From the NCBI GenBank assembly GCA_938004815.1, contig CALKVR010001395.1, positions 1 to 9,935 of the forward strand: DNA of 9,935 nt, in the 5' to 3' direction. The notes beneath the pieces are model-generated. The model searched no databases, was not told the DNA's origin, and saw only the letters and a program-made list of their open reading frames with translations. This DNA is from an uncultured Polyangiaceae bacterium (GTDB lineage: Bacteria; Myxococcota_A; Polyangia; Polyangiales; Polyangiaceae). The translations under genes were made by a program, and so were the position numbers. Shown in pieces: positions 7,536-9,935 of this stretch. Positions within the stretch are counted from its first letter, which is position 1; each line of letters starts with the position of its first letter.

Positions 7536-7781
7536 GTGCGTGACGCCATCGTCCTCGGGATGCTGGTCCTGGGGTTCGCCACCTTCGTAACAACGCACCT
7601 TACGCTGGTGATAGTCCTCTTCTTTTCTCTGCGGCCGCGGTGGCGCGGGCTGGCTGCGCTCGTCGTGCCCCCGCTCGGCCCGCTCTGGGCCTGGCAAGCC
7701 GGGCACCGAAAGAAGGTCGCGCTCTGGCTCGCCGCGGTGGCGGTCTACACGGTCGGGCTCTTGATCGCTTCGCTGACCTGA
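7536..7781 (+). CDS. Small multi-pass membrane protein, function unknown
   Basis: An 81-residue hydrophobic protein. Predicted by eye: a long span at about 5-31, a short basic stretch (RPRWR, 33-37), a second span at about 38-54 (ALVVPPLGPLWAW), a basic GHRKK loop (57-61), and a third span at about 62-80. Basic residues between the spans and the leucine/valine-rich composition fit an inner-membrane protein. The start is GTG at 7536; ATG at 7560 (residue 9) is an alternative. Neither has a good ribosome-binding site, so a leaderless or weakly translated message is possible. The gene stands alone: it diverges from the S55 gene and converges on the lipoprotein gene 27 bases downstream. Family not recognised. 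The hydrophobic pattern makes it likely real despite its size. Confidence 0.65.
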   Translation: MRDAIVLGMLVLGFATFVTTHLTLVIVLFFSLRPRWRGLAALVVPPLGPLWAWQAGHRKKVALWLAAVAVYTVGLLIASLT

Positions 7782-7808
7782 TGCTCGGCGCCCTCGGCGG
7801 GAGCGGCC

Positions 7809-8231
7809 TCAGCAATACGGGAACAGGGGGCAAAGGCGGCTCGTGCCTTTCTCGAGCGCTTCGGCTTCGGTCGCCAGGGTGTCGGCGCCGTCGGGCACCT
7901 CACCGAGGAACCGCTTCAGGTTGCCGCGGGCCAGATCGAACCCGTCGGGGGTGAAGCCCTTCTCCTTGGCCATCCTCTCGGTGGCGCGTGCGAAGACCTT
8001 TTCCAGGTGCCCGCGCGCCGCTTCGGAAGGCTCGTACGCACCCTCGGTGGTCTCCCAGAACATCGCGCTCGCGCCGCTCTCGTCGCACGCGTAGCCGAGG
8101 CACTCGCCCGACGGCGACTGAGCACCAGAGCAGGCGGAGAGCCAGAGCACGATCGCGAGCGAAAGCAGAGCTCGCCCTGTCCGTTGGGTGGCCATGAAAC
8201 GAGCGTACCTGTCGCCGGCCCCTCCGGGCAA
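7809..8231 (-). CDS. Small lipoprotein with two cysteine pairs, function unknown
   Basis: A 140-residue lipoprotein. The N-terminus has a basic stretch (RFMATQRTGR) and a hydrophobic core ending in the lipobox LSAC, with lipidated Cys34 if counted from the TTG start. The mature part is mostly hydrophilic and probably alpha-helical in the middle (EAARGHLEKVFARATERM). Four further cysteines fall in two pairs: Cys44 and Cys49 (ECLGYACDE), and Cys134 and Cys140, the last residue. Disulfides linking the two ends are possible. Start choice: TTG at 8229-8231 is preceded 5 bases away by AAGAGGAGG (minus strand, 8245-8237), an excellent Shine-Dalgarno sequence. The ATG at 8195 (residue 13) has none but gives a more usual 21-residue signal peptide. 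Acidic residues after the lipidated Cys are absent at +2 (Ser). No family was recognised. Confidence 0.75.
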   Translation of the reverse strand: MPGGAGDRYARFMATQRTGRALLSLAIVLWLSACSGAQSPSGECLGYACDESGASAMFWETTEGAYEPSEAARGHLEKVFARATERMAKEKGFTPDGFDLARGNLKRFLGEVPDGADTLATEAEALEKGTSRLCPLFPYC

Positions 8232-8236
8232 AACAG

Positions 8237-8245
8237 CCTCCTCTT
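8237..8245 (-). promoter_or_regulatory. Strong Shine-Dalgarno sequence for the lipoprotein gene
   Basis: The minus strand reads AAGAGGAGG, followed by a 5-base spacer (CTGTT) and then TTG. The match to the anti-Shine-Dalgarno is much better than at any other start in the window, and it decides for the TTG start over the downstream ATG at 8195. Confidence 0.6.
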
Positions 8246-8319
8246 ACATTCACCGTCCGAATCTTGTCCCCGAGGGGCGTCCGGAGATCGGGCCCGTACA
8301 TTGCTCGGCGGAGCGCAAC

Positions 8320-9048
8320 ATGAAACGCAGCCTCGGCGTCGCGAGCATTCTCGCCACCTCTCTCTTCTCGATGCTGCCCGGCGATGCTCGGGCGCAGCCC
8401 ACCCCCGAGGACGACGACGGCCACACCGAGCCGCTCGTCGTCGCCGAGCCCGAGGGTGAGCCCGAGCCCGAGCCCGAGCCGGACCCCGAGCCGGCGGCGA
8501 AGATCGTCACGAAGCCCTGCCCGACGTGTCCGCCACAAAAGGCATGCCCGCCCCCGGCGGTCGAGACCGAAAAGACGCGCGAAGGGGTCGACTTCACCGG
8601 CGGGCTTTACGTCCTCACCGGCATCGCGATGGAGGACTTTCGCGACGCGGGCTTCTACGTCCGGCCGTCGCTCGACTTCGGGGTGTCGTTCGGTCTCGGC
8701 GCGGTCAGCCTCTTCACCACCGCGAGCACGCTCGCCATCGACGCGGCCCGCTTCTCGGACCGCACGACGACGGGCTTTCCGTTCCTGTTCACGATGGGCC
8801 TGCGCGGCGACAGCTGGACGCTGGCCGCCGCCGGCGGCATCTCGGCCGCGGTCGACAACGACTACGGCGACCGGCTCGACAACGAGGAGTCGCTCATCTC
8901 GCCGCGCGGTGAGGTCCGCGGCGGCTACCGGTTCGAGGAGTTCATCGAGGTGCTCGGGCACGTCGGGGTCGAGCGCCGCCGGTACGACAACCGCGACGAC
9001 CAGACGCGTCTGATCGTGGGCGTCTCGGTCGGCTTCGCGGGCCCCTGA
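8320..9048 (+). CDS. Exported protein with Glu-Pro tract and probable beta-rich outer-membrane domain
   Basis: A 242-residue exported protein. A signal peptide (MKRSLGVASILATSLFSM, then LPGDARA) spans about 1-25. Next come an acidic segment, a Glu-Pro repeat at 43-58, and a Cys/Pro-rich patch CPTCPPQKACPP with Cys67, Cys70 and Cys76. From about 90 the protein alternates hydrophobic and polar residues in strands (TGGLYVLTGI, GFYVRPSLDFGVSFGLGAV, FLFTMGLRGDSWTLAAAGGI, EFIEVLGHVGVERRRY, LIVGVSVGF). This is typical of a small outer-membrane beta-barrel of about eight strands. The Glu-Pro tract may cross peptidoglycan or the periplasm. ATG at 8320 is chosen because GGAG lies 6 bases upstream and a signal peptide follows; the frame is open back to 8188 but gives no signal there. 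It ends in GP, not the usual terminal aromatic residue, so the barrel call is moderate. Function unknown. Confidence 0.8.
   Translation: MKRSLGVASILATSLFSMLPGDARAQPTPEDDDGHTEPLVVAEPEGEPEPEPEPDPEPAAKIVTKPCPTCPPQKACPPPAVETEKTREGVDFTGGLYVLTGIAMEDFRDAGFYVRPSLDFGVSFGLGAVSLFTTASTLAIDAARFSDRTTTGFPFLFTMGLRGDSWTLAAAGGISAAVDNDYGDRLDNEESLISPRGEVRGGYRFEEFIEVLGHVGVERRRYDNRDDQTRLIVGVSVGFAGP
8446..8493 (+). repeat. GAGCCC hexamer repeat encoding a Glu-Pro tract
   Basis: Eight hexamer units encode Glu-Pro-type dipeptides (residues 43-58 of the exported protein). Units 1 and 3-5 are perfect GAGCCC. Unit 2 is GAGGGT (Glu-Gly), unit 6 GAGCCG, unit 7 GACCCC (Asp-Pro) and unit 8 GAGCCG. The in-frame hexamer length means slippage would change linker length without breaking the frame. 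Confidence 0.8.
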
Positions 9049-9049
9049 C

Positions 9050-9078
9050 GGCGCGGCGCCGCGTACCATGGCCGCGCC
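9050..9078 (+). promoter_or_regulatory. Inverted repeat between the outer-membrane-protein gene and the glycosyltransferase-like gene
   Basis: GGCGCGGC (9050-9057) and its exact complement GCCGCGCC (9071-9078) frame a 13-base loop and end right before the ATG at 9079. An overlapping 12-bp palindrome, CGCGGCGCCGCG, is at 9052-9063. There is no T-run, so it is not a standard terminator. It could affect translation initiation of the next gene, or be chance in GC-rich DNA. Confidence 0.3.
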
Positions 9079-9935
9079 ATGCGGCTCGCGCTCGCCCTGG
9101 TCGTCGCCCTCCTGCTGACGCTCTTCTCGGCGTTCGCCAGCGCTGACCAACCTGTCATCGAAGAGGGCCGCGAGTCCGACGTCCTCGAGCTGCTCGAGCC
9201 GCTCGAGCTCGGGGCCGACGCCGCACCGGGTTGGAAGATCTGGAACGTCGCGATCGAGCCGACGCGGATCGTCGTCGGGCTCAAGGGCCCGGACGAGGCA
9301 CGCGCCGAGGTCGTCTTCACGCACCCCGACGGCGAGGACGGGGCGGAGCGTACGCCGAGCTTCGCGGCGACGCGCTCGGCCCCGCCCTCACCCGCGGCCG
9401 GCGACGCACAGGCCCGCGTGATCGAGGCGGTCCGCAAGAACGACGACGGCAAGTTCTGGCGCGCGGTCCGGCCGCTGCCCTCGGGCAAGGGCTACACGCC
9501 GGGCGTCGTTCGCCTGGGGCGATCGCTGCTTTTCGACGGCGTGCTCATGCTGGTGGGGCTCGTCCTGCTCGTGCTCGTTCTCACATGGCGCGTGCTCACG
9601 GGGGCGCCGCGCTGGGTGCGCGTGCTCGTACCGGTGGCCTTCGGTGTCGGGGTCGCGCTGCGCCTCGCGTTCGCTCCCGCCACGTTCCTGGGCGCGTGGC
9701 CGTGGTCGCGGTTCTGGCCCCACGCGCGGACGGTGTTCGAGAGCGGCGTGCTCGGCGCCTGGGTGCAGCGCTCGGGCGAGACGGTCTACGCGACCGACGT
9801 CGCGTTCGGCGTCGGCCTTTTCTATGCCGCGCTGATGCCGGTGGTGCTCTTCTGCCACGCGAGCCAGCTCCTCCGCGACGTTCGGGCGGGTGCGTTCGCG
9901 GCGGCCGCGGTGGCTCTCTCGCCGCACCACATCCT
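9079..9935 (+). CDS. Probable GT-C-type membrane glycosyltransferase with exported N-terminal domain, 3' partial
   Basis: The first 285 codons of a protein that runs off the right edge. An N-terminal signal or anchor (MRLALALVVALLLTLFSAFA, then SA) spans 1-22. Residues about 23-150 form a soluble region, predicted outside the cytoplasm, with beta-type segments (WKIWNVAIEPTRIVVGLKG) and a Pro/Ala linker (SAPPSPAAG). Membrane spans follow at about 155-173, 181-200 and 240-262, with another starting near 270. The stretch LRDVRAGAFAAAAVALSPHHI matches the pattern seen in GT-C glycosyltransferases (GT39/PMT/ArnT-like), where a DRRAGL..A..LALSP.. segment ends a luminal helix. The region at 200-215 (RLAFAPATFLGAWPWSRF) is in the place of the usual first-loop catalytic Asp, but no clear Asp was identified there. 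ATG at 9079 lies 30 bases after the upstream stop, with no clear ribosome-binding site. A glycosyltransferase role is an inference from pattern. Confidence 0.65.
   Translation, partial: MRLALALVVALLLTLFSAFASADQPVIEEGRESDVLELLEPLELGADAAPGWKIWNVAIEPTRIVVGLKGPDEARAEVVFTHPDGEDGAERTPSFAATRSAPPSPAAGDAQARVIEAVRKNDDGKFWRAVRPLPSGKGYTPGVVRLGRSLLFDGVLMLVGLVLLVLVLTWRVLTGAPRWVRVLVPVAFGVGVALRLAFAPATFLGAWPWSRFWPHARTVFESGVLGAWVQRSGETVYATDVAFGVGLFYAALMPVVLFCHASQLLRDVRAGAFAAAAVALSPHHI

Noticed and set aside
8188..8319. Longer N-terminus for the exported Glu-Pro protein, starting at 8188
   Set aside because: The extra 44 residues would precede the signal peptide, overlap the divergent lipoprotein gene and lack a ribosome-binding site. 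The ATG at 8320 has GGAG at 6 bases and a proper signal peptide.
9068..9070. ATG at 9068 as a start for the last gene
   Set aside because: It is in a different frame from the long membrane-protein frame and gives no signal peptide.
7900..9324. A 474-codon open frame on the minus strand
   Set aside because: It spans three better-supported genes and its product is Arg/Glu/Asp-rich without domains. The plus-strand genes have signal peptides and, for the 8320 gene, a good ribosome-binding site.
1..9935. Defence system, prophage, transposase or CRISPR
   Set aside because: No matching protein motifs, direct-repeat arrays, terminal repeats or integrase genes were seen.

Overview
The window is GC-rich, densely coding DNA from what looks like a myxobacterium (Myxococcota, perhaps Polyangiales). 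This is inferred from the strong G/C third-position bias, the frequent GTG/TTG starts, and the gene content: a secreted SpoIVB-type S55 peptidase homologue, a propeller/di-haem cytochrome fusion, and many exported proteins of unknown function. No RNA genes, insertion sequences, CRISPR arrays or phage genes are visible. Apart from one REP-like palindrome, no mobile DNA is seen.

Layout. (1) 1-1981 (+): the 3' part of an exported protein with YVTN-type beta-propeller repeats, a MauG/CcpA-like di-haem cytochrome c region (two CxxCH sites) and an Asp-rich, Ca-binding-like tail. (2) 1982-7384 (-): four co-directional genes, in transcription order a signal-peptide-bearing S55 peptidase homologue (5429-7384), a secreted propeller plus Ig/Fn3-like protein (3347-5413), tsaE for tRNA t6A synthesis (2781-3263) and an MlaE-type lipid-transport permease (1982-2779). 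The first two are 15 bases apart, and the last two 1 base apart. A 71-84 base gap holding a perfect 12-bp palindrome separates the pairs. (3) 7536-7781 (+): a small membrane protein. (4) 7809-8231 (-): a small Cys-containing lipoprotein. (5) 8320-9048 (+): an exported protein with a Glu-Pro tract and a probable beta-rich outer-membrane domain. (6) 9079-end (+): the start of a polytopic protein that resembles a GT-C glycosyltransferase, with an exported N-terminal domain.

Working picture. Every gene except tsaE encodes a protein that is exported or in the inner membrane, so the region serves the cell envelope. The S55-like protein and the propeller protein are probably one periplasmic or surface unit. 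The S55 protein is the most notable item: compared with Bacillus SpoIVB, its Ser block (GMSGSP) comes before its His block (AFGHP), so the domain appears circularly permuted, with a low-complexity linker between the halves. The second notable item is the REP-like palindrome fused to the translation start of tsaE, where it may mask the ribosome-binding site.
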